Positions 23,547-37,837 are shown, counted from the stretch's first letter. The stretch is 64,000 bases of DNA from Alentia gelatinosa (GCA_950022655.1 OX465579.1:48215950-48279949); one strand, 5' to 3'. A program made the numbers and translations. The notes: generated from the sequence alone by a model not told the origin.

Positions 23547-26500
23547 ATCATTCAGGACCAATGTCACAGTGGCATCCTGGACACTGCATTCCATCCCATC
23601 AAGTTGGCTGCGTAACACATTACAGTCGCCGATCTCCAAACAGATGTTCTGCGAACTGTCTGTCTAATTAATAATTGCAGTATAAGGGCTTGGGTGTCTA
23701 AACCAATAAGAGTTATGGGGCGTATTTGTTCTCGGTATCAAAGGCATGTTCACGTCTTCATTGTTTTGTCTAGTAGAAGGGTCATTATTATATACATTTT
23801 TAAGATATTTGTAAATAAGATAGCACAAGTCAAATTCATTTATTTAGATTAGTTCATGACTTGTATTTAGTGTAAACTTTCCCTTTTATCAAAGAACATC
23901 AGTATATGTGTGTAATCACCATACAAAGTTTAATACAAAAACAACGCCACATCTGGGAAATCATGTTTATACAGGGCCGTAAAAACAAAAACATCCATTG
24001 AGAATTGATGCTGCCTCTCCAGGTTACCAGTAAACGAACTAAACAACCTTCCCTACCCCCGCTAGGCAAAAAGTAAGAAGTTGATTTTATTATGACCTTT
24101 AACTTATGACACAACTCATCCACCGCCCACAGGCGCCTAACCATCTCCAGGGAGCCACCAGTGCAGTGTTGGTCATCCTGATTAATCGATCGCTGACGGT
24201 GGTTTAACGGCTTCCCGATATATTAGATTGACGCAGAGGCCCGGAGGCCGGGCTGACAAATCGATAAGAGAACCCTGGAGGGACCATCGAGAGGTGTGTA
24301 GATTCATGTGTGAGGAAGAGGCGATGAGTTCAGTATCATAATCGTATCTAGGGTGCATAGTGGTAGAAGTACCAGATTAAATATAAAAACATAAAATTAA
24401 TACAATCGCTGTCAGAAAGTAATGGCGTAAAAGACGCGTTATTCCTAGATATATCCCCATGTCGAAATCTTCACATATCCTCCATAGTTCAAAATAGTGT
24501 AATTAATTAGTTTCCCTATTCTAAGTCACAGGGTAATCATAAAGGAGGATGGTTATGAGAATCCGTTGAGCGATATCACGACAGTAAAGTGTACGGGTTA
24601 TGGATGATATCAGTGATATTGGCCAACCGCAGCTTGGCCTTGTTACCTCTAATGGAGTTACCACCCTACAACCTAGTTACCCGTCCTCGTCGCGAGAGAT
24701 AAGCAGTGGCGCCCCCTGGTGTTTATGTAATGTGGAGAATGGTATATATTAGCTTGTCAGTCATCGTTAGGGTTATGTCAGTGGCTTAACCATTGGCAAT
24801 TTTTACATCAACAAGATGGCTGCCACAATTTGCTGTTGGTTTGTAGCATACCGGGTGTCAAAACGTTAAAAGTATCCACACCGGCCATCTGTCTGCCCAC
24901 CTCCCAGCAGAGCTCTAAACAAAGCTAGGACTGGCTTTGTTTTGGTTTGGTATAACAGGCCAGGACATGGCCAGCTCAGTGGCGGAATGGCCCCTCTTGG
25001 GTTGGGGGTTGTTATTTTGTTGCTGTCAGACTCGGGGATCTAACCTCTGGGGTTCCCTATTCAGGCCGGGTGTGTCGGGTATCGCCGGCTTGCCGGGTGA
25101 AACTAGAAAAATAAACATGTCCACGTTATTGCCGGCGCTACCGCTATGTTCGAAAGGTGCGAAACTTGTATCCGTCTGAGTCTGTAGGTAGCACGACCTG
25201 CACACAGAACGTGTTAGGTACAATATACAGCCATACTGCCAACTAATTCTGTTGAAGTGCTCCTCACATGAGCCGTATTGCTTCAATAATAAAATCTCTA
25301 CGGCGATTCACTTTACAATATTGAGCCCCCCCCCCCCTTCCCAATTCATCCCTGAGCATAAATAGTAATTGGTAATAAAATATCCTATTTTCATCGGATT
25401 GTATCCACGTATTGCCAGGTAAATACGAATCCATACAAATCTATTGTAAACGTCCCTTCTCCAATTTTGCATCTCCCACAGTAAAAAGATATAAACCATC
25501 TGCAACAGTTATAGTGCGTGGGACGCATTCAGCGCCTCCAATATGAGTAGTGGTTATTTGTAATATAATTGCAAATCTTTACAATGCACCCTACCGTTAG
25601 TGACGTCCATTATCAGTCAAGAGCTGCTGATGAAAGTTATGGTTTCTGAACTGAAACATGATGGTGAGTACCACCTTGGTACGGTTGGTGTGACACGCTC
25701 TCCCCCACATCTCCTGTAGGAATGTGACCTTGACCGCGAACAAAACTTCATTACGGCTGGCGTGATTACAAGCAGACGAGGTGGTGGTCCTGTCTGTCGA
25801 CACGCCGCCTCGCCCCTCACTTACCCTACCTCCCGCATACTCCTTGACAGCTCAGGTGTTAGTGATGAATGCCCAAAACGTGTACGTTAAAAAACACCAT
25901 GACAACCTTTCTTATACCCAGTTTTTACAGTCAGTCACGGCCGCCAGAGGGTGATGTGAAACCATGCCTGGAGGGGTATAAGATGAGGGCACGGTCAAAG
26001 ATGGCAGATTCCCCACCTTTAAACCTGTAATCCATCATGCACACTTGACGCTCTTCACCTGGAGGAGAACGGGCTTTGATAATACGAAACGGTGAGATAT
26101 TCTTCACTCTCCCTACAGAGGCTTAATTTCAGTCCACATCTCATGTACATTTAGTACAAGCTAGAATCTGAATGGAGAGTGAGTGCATCAGCGGGACTGG
26201 TGGTTCCTCCAGGGCAGACAGAGCGGCTCCACTGTCCTCCTCCTGTACAGTGAAGCGTTATTAACCCGCAGGCAACGACTTGCAGTCTACAAGGGCATAG
26301 CTCTAAAGGGCTACCAATACCTGTGAGGTATATTTTTTCCCCTGTGGTATGACTGGCTGTCTGGTGAGTTACTCACGTGTTGCTCATACAGGGAGTGGAA
26401 ATAGGTACGAGTGACTGCACCCTATCTTCTGGCACTTGTGATGTGTAGGAGATGCCTGGTATTACCATCACAAAACCCGAGGGGTTCTTATAGATCATAT

Positions 26501-27092
26501 TGTGCTATGGAGAGCCACAACTAAGAACGAGCACAAAATACAACTATGTTATATACTTGGCCACTACTTCGCTCGCATCTCCACATTATGAGATTCTGAA
26601 TGGGCTCATACATAAACCACCTTTTAGGTAATGGGGTAGATTTGCTGAATTATTTTATCATGATAATATTAATGGTACCGCGTTTTCGGTTGTTTGAATA
26701 CTCAAAATGAGAGGTGAATGAGGAGGATGGATATCTACTGTGGGACTGAGGCCAGTCTAGTAATAGAGGCTTGAGAGCATGTCCTTGGCAGGTTTCATGA
26801 GATCTTGGTGATAACCCTGCATGGGTACATGCTGACTAGAATTAGTCATACATGAGACGGGGAGGAGGAAGGGGCGAACCATCTTCACGCCAGGTCTCGT
26901 GTCGGGGTGGTAACCGATCCGGCCCGGAGGAGCCGTGGATGGATCAGACAGAGGAGCCATAACCCCGGAGGTACCCTACGTGGGCGCCGGGCGCAGTAAA
27001 CCCGGCCGCCCGCCTCGTAAACACGCCCCGTGATGGCCGCGTGTCAGCTGGTCCGCATCTCACTCTGTGCGCGTGTGCGTGAAGCCAACGCC

Positions 27093-27122
27093 GAGCTGCT
27101 CCCTAGGTCTTCCGAGCAGCTC
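27093..27122. promoter_or_regulatory. Paired GAGCTGCTC and GAGCAGCTC
   Basis: Two perfect palindromes 21 bp apart (about two helical turns), with a looser TAGGTCTTC between them near the 10-bp register. Confidence 0.5.
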
Positions 27123-27581
27123 AAAGATCTGTTCAAAGCCATGTACGGTAATCGCATGATACCAGGCTCACATCACACCACCAAGCAATCCAGATATCGG
27201 ACTTTTTAATCTTCAAGATGGCGTAAAGACTTGTCACAGAACCCCGTTATCGTTGACACATGGCTTCACGTGCTGGCTTCGCCCTGCCTTGCTCTCCACA
27301 AACACCAGTTGTTTTATACTCCTGCGGGACTAATCTCCAATCAGATTCCTCATTTTTACAATACCCCATAGAAATCAGCTGGTGTGGGAAGTTTTTCGGT
27401 GAGCTGAGATAAAACACTAAAAGACCCCGACTGACATCAACTATTGATTAATCAAACGGTTGCCCAATGTTTCAGTGCTTCTCTGCCAGAAACCGAAGCC
27501 ACTCTACTAACACCGAAAATGTACATCAGAGAATTATATCAAATACATGCATTGGGGAAGCGTGATCGACGTAACAAACAA

Positions 27582-27600
27582 GAGCAGCTCTGAGCAATTC
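27582..27600. promoter_or_regulatory. Tandem pair GAGCAGCTC / GAGCAATTC, 10-bp period
   Basis: A perfect palindrome followed after one T by a looser copy of the same form seen at 14623. Confidence 0.5.
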
Positions 27601-27934
27601 GGTCCAACCACTGGACTCCACATCCCCCCGCGGGGTGGATTGATGTGACAGAGTCGCTACTGACCAATTCAGTCCGGGCAATCGGCCTCGGACATCAAAG
27701 GGTTCGGGTGGGTAAATAGAGGCGGCTCGGGTTACACGGGCTGGGGGCTGGAGGGGGAGGGTGTCGTGGGAAAGGGTGGGCCAGGATAGTGCCGGGGACC
27801 AGGGCAGAGAAAACATTGGCTTCTTGTCTTACCAAACAAGTGTGATGTGGCTTCCGTCATGGACATGGCTTCCCTCAGGAATCGTGTTGTTGACGGTCCT
27901 GGGGTCAGTCGGCACACGCCGGTCACTACTCCAT

Positions 27935-28125
27935 CTGTGACACTAGACACCCGCGACACAATAGACACCTCTGATTAATGATGCTGTAGAGACCCGTGAC
28001 GCTATAGGTATAGGTGACGATATAGGCACGCGTGACACTACAGACATCCCTGACACCATGGACATTAATTAATCTACAGACACCTGTGACGCTATAAACA
28101 TGCACGACGCTATATCCCCCCGTAA
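27935..28125. repeat. Decayed minisatellite (GACACCNGTGACGCTATA unit)
   Basis: Repeats of the type GACACCTGTGACGCTATA, spaced about 20-30 bp, run through this stretch. Read on the minus strand they give a recurring YSVTGV-like peptide with no coding support. Confidence 0.65.
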
Positions 28126-28532
28126 CTCTGTAAATGATTAGGAGAATGCTAGTCATCTTTAGGCCATGTCATCAGAACTATCAGACTAGTGCTATTACGT
28201 TTAGTTTCCAATTGAAAAAGATGTGGATTATACATAACTCTTGAATTACAGCATATTCAACATATCGGTTAACTATGTGGAAATTTATTATTAGCCGGAT
28301 GTATATACAAAATACACACGAACTCCAGCTAGTAAAGGTCTACTTCGACGCTGTCTGCAGTCAAACACTTTCAGCCATGGTGTACAGTGAGAAGGACTGC
28401 CACAACGCCCCCGAAAACGCCTCCAGTTCAGATTACACGGTTCAAAGGCTTTATTTGAACAAATATTAAAGCCCGTAGACGAAATTAGATTTCACCATCA
28501 CTTTATGACCGGATTTTTGAATTGGCGCTTAG

Positions 28533-28770
28533 AATTAAGTACTATAAATTACACTATCACACGCAAGAAGAGAGGCTTGTCCAAGAACACTTCAATTTGA
28601 AATGGGAGCGGGCTATCGGTTTCACCCTTTTTCTGCTTCTTTTATCAGTGGCAATTTTGAATTTGCTTGGATGGCTGCAGATAGCAATAAAACAAATGAA
28701 AGCTAAATACGAATGGTTACTTAAGAGGAAGTTTGGCTATAAAAACGTTTCATCAAACTTTCGCTCCTAA
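28533..28770 (+). CDS. Possible exon for a single-pass membrane peptide (low confidence)
   Basis: The open frame runs from a weak acceptor (TTGGCGCTTAG) to TAA. It encodes 78 residues: a charged, amphipathic start (HTQEERLVQEHFNLKWERA), a hydrophobic stretch GFTLFLLLLSVAILNLLGW, then a basic tail (KAKYEWLLKRKFGYK). The arrangement is that of a membrane anchor with a cytoplasmic basic tail. There is no in-frame ATG near the start and no recognised family. It could be a remnant of an element-encoded membrane protein or a chance open frame. Confidence 0.15.
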
Positions 28771-31644
28771 TCATCTACAAAGACATCTATTATTCTGGAC
28801 TGGTTTTATCAAGGAATCCCTTTTCAAAAATGGCCCAGCTCATGACTGCCAAAGGCAACTAGCCCAGCCCACATAGCTTAAGCTCTTTATTGTATCTTTA
28901 CAGTGGCATGCTTATTAAACTAGCAATGTAGCGTAAAACACGAGTTGCCCACATAAAAATACTACACAGGATGGTGTTCTATAACGAGAAAACGTCGTCT
29001 GCTTCCGAGAAAGAAAGTAATCACCTTCATATAGTGCCGTGACTGACTCCCGAGTCAGATCCCCCATGGTAGATGTATGACACAATAAAAAAAGAAATGG
29101 TCTGTTAAGGAAAAAGGATTTTTCTGACACACTGCCTGGAGGTATTTACACTTGTGCATTTCACTCCAGCTGATATCACTCTACGTTTTCCGCCTCGTAG
29201 ATTACTCCTCTCAGAAAAAAAACCATAATAATTTAGGACGTTCATATCATTATAGATTTATTTACCCACACTGCTTTTCGTATTATTGAGAGAGATATTT
29301 GTAGTTTCAAGTAGGAATACTATTCAATGTTAAACTATTCAGAGATATCGATATGAAGTTCCTATGATAATCCTTTATTCTTTCATGGTTCTGCATTTGA
29401 ATGAGAAAGTTTATTGGTTAGATTAGGAGTATTAGTACTTTAAATCTGCACCTATCTGGCGTTTCATTGGGAATACCCTGTGCTCATAATGATTAGCTTG
29501 CATAAATCGCGGTTTGACGGGCGTATCCCCCAATGCTGACTGTCAGGATGTTGTTAGCTGCCTCTCCCCATTCCTGTCTCCGATAAATCTCGGGATTTCT
29601 CGCGTGCCATCCGTGACAGCTCCACGTGAGTGGTTCATTAGATGCGCCACCAAATCCATATACTTGGCCCTGGGCTGTCTTATCTACTTGGGATCTAAAC
29701 TGAAATCATAACTGCTGCCTGGCACAGCGAGTGGACATGTATAGAGGGATGAAATCAAGTGGTTCATTGTGAATTGGTGCTCTGAACGCTTATGAAACAC
29801 GTAAGAAACTTAACTATCTTAACTTGGTTCCGAATGACGATTAAAGAAAACCTCAGACAGAGTATAGAGTATATCATGAATACAATATTTGTTTTATCTT
29901 AAGGTAGTATTGGCTTGCCATAGAGGTGCTATTGCCATGTCTTCTTAACATAGATCATAGAGAAGTTCGATGAATTTAACGTTTAGTGGGGCTCTATTGT
30001 TTCGCATGTAACCAGGATGGGCCCTTCCAGAATCAGCCGTATGAAATCCAGTTACTCACTCGTGTGAAATAAAATCCATATTTGTTCTCTTCAATAATGA
30101 GATTAAAACAACTGATACTCTTACAATACTTATGACAATCTACCACACTCTAGGACAATAGTTGCAACTAAGTGGCATGAAGAACAGAAACCAAGGGATA
30201 TGTTATGCTTTTAAACATAAATAACAACACTTGTTGTACTTAGCTTAGAGAGGATTTAACCCCATTAAATGTCCTTTATATTAACACCAAAGTGACACAT
30301 AAAAACATAATCCTGGCGTACTTTATCCTCTCATAGACAAACCACTATGGACGATTATCGATTAAGTGCCGGAACATGTTTTCTTAATGCATTTTCCTGC
30401 CTACAGGCAGGAGATTCTAGGCCAAATACATGCATGTTTAACATGAACGTGATGACAAAACGTATTGCGGATCAGTCAATAACATAGACTCATAGTGAAG
30501 TGAGTTATACACTGATTACGTATACATGGCTGATGCACTTCCATGGTATAGAATAAATTCAGCATGATTTGCAGTACTACCCCGTATTATAAATGCATAC
30601 ATGTAAATCAAACATAATGTAAACAGTGCCAAGGGAAGAGTTCAGGGGAAAAGAGTGATGATATCATACACATCATAATTACACCTCCTGGCCTTACAAT
30701 GGACTGGCATCAGAACCAACTGAGGTACCGAGAGCAAGAAGGATGAAAGTCTGCAATGATCGCATGACCTACCGCTGTCGGACTATTTTCCATATCATAA
30801 TTACATGTACGTTTATGTCTCATAACTCTGGGGTGGTCCTTTCTTCTGACTGCCTTGCAAGGTCATATACGATACGTATATATGTATGTGGTTACCAGGC
30901 TGATAGAGCCTAGTAATTCCCAGTGTTAACATTGTTGGGAAAACAGTGCTAGCTTTAACACGGCAGGAAAACAAGCCATTTGAAGCGTACACCTCTGGGC
31001 AGGGGTATAAAGAACGAAGGTAGTCAAGTCCTGTCACGCGAGACCTTGCTATACCATGAGAGGACTGCACGTTATGTGGGTACAGTGGACGTACAATCAG
31101 GCCGTGTTGTGAGCACAGCTCTGTAAACAGCCCTCAACCACAGTCCGACTGTATGCACTCCAGTGCCTATTGGCGTGATACAAACCAAGGCTACATTTCT
31201 CTTTCTGTTCGCTTCTATCCAGTCAGCAAGCCAGGCCATCGGACACCACCAAAGAAATTCCTAACCACAGCTTGTCAAGCCATTTGCTCCATGTCACCCA
31301 CCCCACAGGGATCGCCCCTTTTTCGCTTACGAGACCGATACAGCAGGGATCCATCATTTCATGTCTATCACTCCAAGACCTCTCCCGCGGGTCAGATAGC
31401 CTAAAGACAGGCCATCCGCCGGTCGCCTGCAGGAAGTGCGAGCGGTGATGTCCTAAGCTGGCGCAATTACAGACTTCATCCGGACCTGCTGCTTCGGGCT
31501 GAGCGGTAAAGGTCTGCTCCGAGGGGCGGAATCAATATGTTGCTAGGTGACACCTTTACCCCTCATCATGCCCACTGTGGCCACCCCGCTATAGGCACCA
31601 TGTCTCACGCCTTCGGGACCAGCAATGGCGGAGGTGGGTGGGCG

Positions 31645-31670
31645 GTGGAGGGGGGGGGCGGTAGGGAGTA
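31645..31670 (+). repeat. G-rich tract with quadruplex potential
   Basis: GGAGG, GGG and an eight-G run occur close together. An uninterrupted 14-G run follows at 31924-31937. Confidence 0.6.
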
Positions 31671-32616
31671 AGACCGGGGAGCTGCATATATGAATAACTG
31701 TCGCTAGCCGGCTTTACATAGCTATCAATGCCGGCTACTGCTCAAAGCTCTGATCCCAACCACTGCCGGTTGACTGTGACCACTGTAACCCCTTCCTTCT
31801 TCCAACCACCGTCTCTACTCTATATCCCAGACTGTAAAACCACCGATCCAAGCATACAGATACTACATCCGCGATAGCACCGATTCATTCCCGAGTCCAG
31901 GCGGAAGCTGAAGGCTGATTGGAGGGGGGGGGGGGGGAGGCAGGCAGCAACATGGGCGGATGATGCTTGTGCTTGGTAAAAGATATGATGCATGCGGTCT
32001 TGTTAAATGACTGTCGTGATGTATAAAGGCTTGCCTATAATCGACAGTCCTATGGTGTGCATCACTGTCTTAATTACAAGCATATGCTACTTCAATTACT
32101 ATTTACAGCCGACTACAATTGATAGACTGTTGGCTAAACCGGTACTTATTTTATTAAACAGAATAAGTTGAGATTCCAATAAAAGAATAGAATTGATAAT
32201 CGCTTTCCGATACCAAGCATAGTACAGATGTTATTGATCATTCTCCTGAGCTACAATCCTGTCACTTATGATTCCTTAACTAAAATGCCTGCTGTCCACA
32301 GGGTTGACGTGACAACATCCTGCGACTGCACAAGCACGGATTAAAACGATGCACACACTGCACCTCCCATATACACTGATATGCATTACGATTGACTTTC
32401 CGATCCAAATGCACAAATTTGATTCATTGGCCATAGCGTTGGGTACTTCTAATCGTAGTGTATCCAACGAGTATAGAGAAAGGTCTCTCGTGGGGAATCG
32501 GCGGCAGTTGTGACACATGTACAGACCACTCTACATTTATAGAATAGGTATGGGAGTCCCTCTTGTTGCTAACCCGAGCCCAACCCGAGCCAAACGCATG
32601 CGTTTAAGGTCTGAAC

Positions 32617-32824
32617 CCACTGTGCGATTCTTGTTCCTTTCCCTGCGATATATGGTACCCCTAGATCGCATCGCACAGCGATTTCCAGCCCTGCGATTCC
32701 GGGACCACCCCTAGTAGAGGGTACATTTTCTCGGCGACAAATTGTACCTCGGAGGGACCCGGCTGTGCGATGCGATTTGGGGGGAACATATATCGCAGGA
32801 AAAGGAACAAGAATCGCCAAGTGG
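32617..32824. mobile_element. Foldback element with about 56-63-bp inverted arms
   Basis: 32624-32679 is the near-perfect reverse complement of 32762-32817, for example GCGATTCTTGTTCCTTT against AAGGAACAAGAATCGC, and TCGCATCGCACAGC against GCTGTGCGATGCGA. Similarity extends to about 32617 and 32824 (CCACT/AGTGG). The 82-base centre contains further self-complementary pieces. It may be a foldback/MITE or a hairpin locus. No clear target-site duplication was found. Confidence 0.65.
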
Positions 32825-33249
32825 ATTACCGGCCTCAGCGTCCAACAAGCAGTTGATCGATCCGGTTACATGACCGGCTTCCGGCGCCACAAACCCAGCC
32901 TGTGTCCGTCCTAAATGATGACCTAATCTCACTTAATTGACTCGCTAATCCATCTGCGATGCCTAAGTAAACGCCTCCATTCTTCTCGGCCATTCACTGG
33001 CCCGCCGATCCCACGTCGTCCGCAGCGGGCCCCGGGCGCCGGTAAGCCCGTACCCGGGGGTGACCCGCCATGGAGTGGAGTGGGTTAATCTCAGAGTTTT
33101 TTCCTCTCTTCTGGATCCCGTTTCTTGGTAATCCCCACCCTAATCCCTTTTGGTACTACAGGTGGGTAGATTACGGTGTGCGATGTAACGCATACCTCGC
33201 CCTCCCTCGTTGCTGCCCCAACTCACCCCTACCTTTAGCTCGCCCTCTC

Positions 33250-33286
33250 ACTGGAGGGTTGGGGCGGTAAGCCGGTCCTCCAGTGG
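33250..33286. repeat. Short hairpin CACTGGAGG / CCTCCAGTG
   Basis: A nine-base perfect stem around a GC-rich loop. No role assigned. Confidence 0.45.
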
Positions 33287-36200
33287 GCTGACATATACCA
33301 CTAGCAGGCCGGACGGACGAGGCTAATCCCCGAGAACCCTACTTTGTGCAGGGACTAGGCCGGGGGGATTTGCTCTGAAAGGTAATAGAATGCCGAGAGG
33401 GAGATCTCAACTGAAGTGACCCGGCTGGGGATCTGTGGCTGGTGGCATGTATGTGGAGGAGAGGAGAGTGGGGTGAATATAGGTGCCCCCAATGAAATAC
33501 TACCAGTAGTGCTGGGTGTCTGTAGTGCTTGGAATATTTTAGGTGTCTCAGGCTTCTGGAAAACCAGACAGAGATTAACCAGGTTGACCTATTCCTGACC
33601 CTTTGTGACTTTGGCCTGACCTTGGTGGTGTGGTTGATCATCCTTGTTAATATGTTAGAATTCCATGTGACAGGTCAGTGGTCAGTGATACAGGACTTGG
33701 GGAAATGCTCCCCCAACTTATGTGCATTGACTGACTGAACAAAGATGACGACAATTACGGATCACCCTCCATGACATTGCGATGACCTTTGTTCAGGGTT
33801 CCTAGTTTTTATCAACACGACGAATTATTTTGAGACCTGCTGACTACCGGTTTGTGGAATTTAAATGAGTACCACCAATTCTTGCCATATTTACATCTAT
33901 ATTTTTTAATTCACGATGTATATGTACGACATGTATAGAAAAGTAGTTCTTGTCCATCTTTTCCTCACCAATTGAGGAATTGACGAATGAGATATGGGCT
34001 TACTAGTTTATGCGCATTTGATATGTGTCAATAAGCCACAGTCGTGAGTGTATGCTAACATCAGACATAGTAGTTGCCTTTGATCTTACTCCCTGAGCCT
34101 ATTGGCATTTTAGTAGACTATCGTATATTCGTATTATTACTTTACCTGTCCTCCGTTCCTCTTATCAACATGAGGAATTACTAGGAGCCACACTCCTTGA
34201 TTCTTTCTCACTTGAGGAAATCCTACAGGCTACATAAGAGATCCCGACACGAAGTAGGGAACCGATAACAAAATCATTTTGAAAGACAGCTTCTTGTCGA
34301 CTGGGAACCAAGCCGGAATGAACTTCCAATGATGCCAATTTAGGCGTCGTGCCCAAGATTGAAGGCCTTTTTAGTGGCTGGCCAATGAGATTGGAGGGGG
34401 GCTTAACTGTTGCCTGAGGGTACCACTTTAACACCGCACTCTGTGACCCGCGATCGATCTCTTAATAAAGCCCCCCATTCACCTTAAACACAGCCTTTCC
34501 ATTATGATATAACCGGGATCCACCCCTGAGGAACGGACCACGGCTTTTACTGAACCGCGACCCGGAACACACACTGACCAGCTGGTCCACACTCACTTTC
34601 TGTGTCCTTTCCCCTGATTCACCGAACACAAACCCACCTTCCCCAGCCGCTTCCATCTATTCCTCCACCCCCACCTCGCATGTGACATCCAATCCTCCTG
34701 GGTCACCTAAAACTTGATTAATTGATGGCATGTTTCTAGGCACCTTAGTAAGACGAAAACGTGCAGATAACAACCCATGATGGTGTCACCAATCATTTTA
34801 TTTTCCTTTATACTAAACATTCGGTTAGTGTCATACATCATATTTAAAATCAACAAATATTATCAATATTAGGTGATCGTGTTCAAGCCTACACTGGCAT
34901 ATACAAGGACATCACCTTTCAACGCATCCATGTCTATATTTGATTGTATATACGATCATGAATCTTGAGTTGCACATGTATGTGTAACATTGTTAAGGTA
35001 TATATATGCTTAAAGCCTATCCTACATCGACATTTCCGATAGGCTTGGGGCTCGACCATTTCCTCGGATCAGCTTCATTCTGGTCGCTGGAGGCAATCCA
35101 CAAACCCGATTGGTTGGTCGCCGACAACGATCGGTCATTACTGGCCTGTCAGAAATGGCTGACCTTGCCTGATAGCAGTATGGCGGTTGGACAGGCTACA
35201 CAGACTGAAGACGATCGGATCTCTTTATTTGGTACTTTTCTGTTGATGTGGACGTGGTAGGGGCGCAACAGCAGTTACTCCCACTTGTGTCCGTCTTAGC
35301 GCCGTCTTACGCGCTACTCTTCAACGAGGATATCGCCCAAAGGCAATAATGCCTGTAGGGCTTAAAACTTATATGCAGGGCTTACTACTTTTATCGACAG
35401 AACAATAAGTTTAATAACAACCACAGAAACCCGGATACGCCCATCGGTGACTGGCAGTGGAATGAAGTCTTTAACCCGCATCACAGAATCAGGCAAACAC
35501 CACCCCATTCAAAACCTCCAACACCATCGTCCGCGGAACAGATTAATCGTGGTTTCTGGTGGCAGAAGTCATAAATCGCGTCATGGGCAACCACGGTTAT
35601 GTTTTGATTTCCAATCTCCGGGCCTGGGTAGCGGGGATCAGTCGGCTTAGCACTCATCTGACCGTGGAGGAGGGGGATGTGGTGTCGGTGCCCTCGTGCC
35701 CGTCCCACACGCGACGCGCTGAGTCATGCACGCATGTAGGTCTACGGTAATGCCCTTCTGCTGTACCAACCACTCGGTGGTTCTGTACCGACCACTTCCC
35801 CCCGTTTCCATTATTCCCCTATATCATTCATCTCCCCAAACAGTCTCTGGTGGATAGTGTAGCCCCATGTCTGGCCGCACTGCAGCCCTACGAAACGCCA
35901 TCCACCACAATCTAATCCATCAGACCAATGGCTTCGTCCAATTGGCCATAATGGCCCCGACACCCGCGCCAACCCGAGTATTGACCCAATATTCCGGGCG
36001 CGTAAAGGCCCAGAGAAGAGACGTTCTTTGGAGAGTGGATATGGTTATGACCCAATGGAGGAACACTGGAAGGCTGGGCAACACAAACACCAACAATGGT
36101 GACATTCTCGTCCCCAGCACTTCCCAGCCGATTGGGCGCTACTTCCCCTAAATGTGCGCCTTCCCCCTGCGGCAACAATTGCTCTGATTGGACAAGGGTC

Positions 36201-36731
36201 GGTCACATGACCTCGTACATCGCCGTCTGTGTCGGTGGCATGCGTCGGGCCTGAGCGAGAAGGGCACTAAGTCACTGTGTCACAACAGGATTACTCCTGG
36301 TTCCTTCATCTTCTTGCGAGCTGGTAAGGATGAAAGCTAGCTAAACTGGGCCATCTGGGGTTTTCCCAACCATACAACCACTCTACAGAAAGCTACAGTT
36401 ATTTAAGGAATCTGAGTCTCAGGTATGATAAGGCAATCATATATTTCAATCAAAGGGCATCAACGTATGTCCAGGAACTAACTAATCTCAAATACTTTCT
36501 GCGGCAACAACCATTAGCATTAAAACATGTATGTAAAGTATGCAAATGAAAACCACACAAAGTTCTGTTAATTATCTTCAACTAGCATGATTTAAAGGGC
36601 GATTCGAATTTGAAATGAATCACATCCTGTAACTTAACATGAACAGGACTGTGATTTTATCGTGACGACATATCATAGGCATTTCGATTTATGTTGACAG
36701 CATTAGTACTGACATTCCATTCTCAATTGCT

Positions 36732-36778
36732 AAGTGGAGTATGCACGTATGAATGATTCATAGGTGCATACTTCACCT
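36732..36778. repeat. 47-bp near-perfect inverted repeat
   Basis: The core 36739-36771 reads GTATGCAC-G-TATGAAT, a central G, then ATTCATA-G-GTGCATAC, with one mismatch. Outer bases (AGTG / CACCT) extend the symmetry. It has essentially no loop. Confidence 0.65.
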
Positions 36779-37837
36779 ACAAGCTCTCACCTTCTTATAA
36801 TATGAATGAAAGGGCTACGTGAATAGGTTACCTACTGACAAAGAAGCAGCTCTATGTTAAAAGCCCCCCTATGGAGCAAACTATATTTCTATTCGTACTG
36901 AATACAAACATAGGTCACTACGGGAGTCATGGGAATAGTGTACAAGTAGGCCAGTTAGTAATAGGCTGGTGTATGTAGAAAACTATACGAGACATAAAAG
37001 GACAATGTCATTAAACAGAAAAATCTATGTACAACATAATAAATGTAGCATGGAGTTATAATATAGTAACATTTATAAAACAAGTATGTCTAGAGTATCG
37101 TTTGGTGATATAATCAGAATATAGTAGGAAATGGCGAAAGGGCTAAGGAAGTTCAGAGAGATTAGACACAGGAAGGACCCAGATACTTAATCTGTAAGGG
37201 AGTGGAGGTGATAGGATTGAACACATGTGAGCGGTGCAGCCGTACTAGTATTCTGGGTGTAATCTCCCAGCAGCCGGCCGTTCTTATTCTGACTTACTCT
37301 AACCATCATGTAGCATATGCAGTATCTTCCACTCTCTATATTCTCTCACTTTAGTCACGAAAACAGTCAAAGCCTCCTGAATATAACACCTGGTCATCGC
37401 GACAAAAAAGTTCCTCTGGGGTCACACTACAGAGTATACAGTACGAGGACAATAGTTGACTCCTGATCTTCTGTGGTATAACCGTCCTTGAATTCTAGTA
37501 TTTCGCTAAAGCCGGGAAATACGATCGTGGTAGCGGAGACTGCGGCATGTCCGTGTGTGTCGTGGACCGCGAAGTGCTTGGAGATGGAAATATGTCAACA
37601 TGACATGCGGGGGTCGAGCTGCGGTCTGGCCCTCCGGCATATGAATACCTTGTTATGGTATTGTAAAACCGTTTAGGCCTCGCTGCCGAGACTCCCAATG
37701 ATGTAAATATCTCGTGGCAAGTGTCACTGAGACAATGTCCATACCGCTGAGCGGAATGCCAGTGGTTGGCATCGACGATCTCTGTACTAGTAACACATAC
37801 ACTGGTGTCACATCCACTTAGAATATGGCATCAAACA

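Noticed and set aside
27926..28156. Minus-strand repetitive peptide frame
   Set aside because: Translation of a decayed minisatellite, not a gene.
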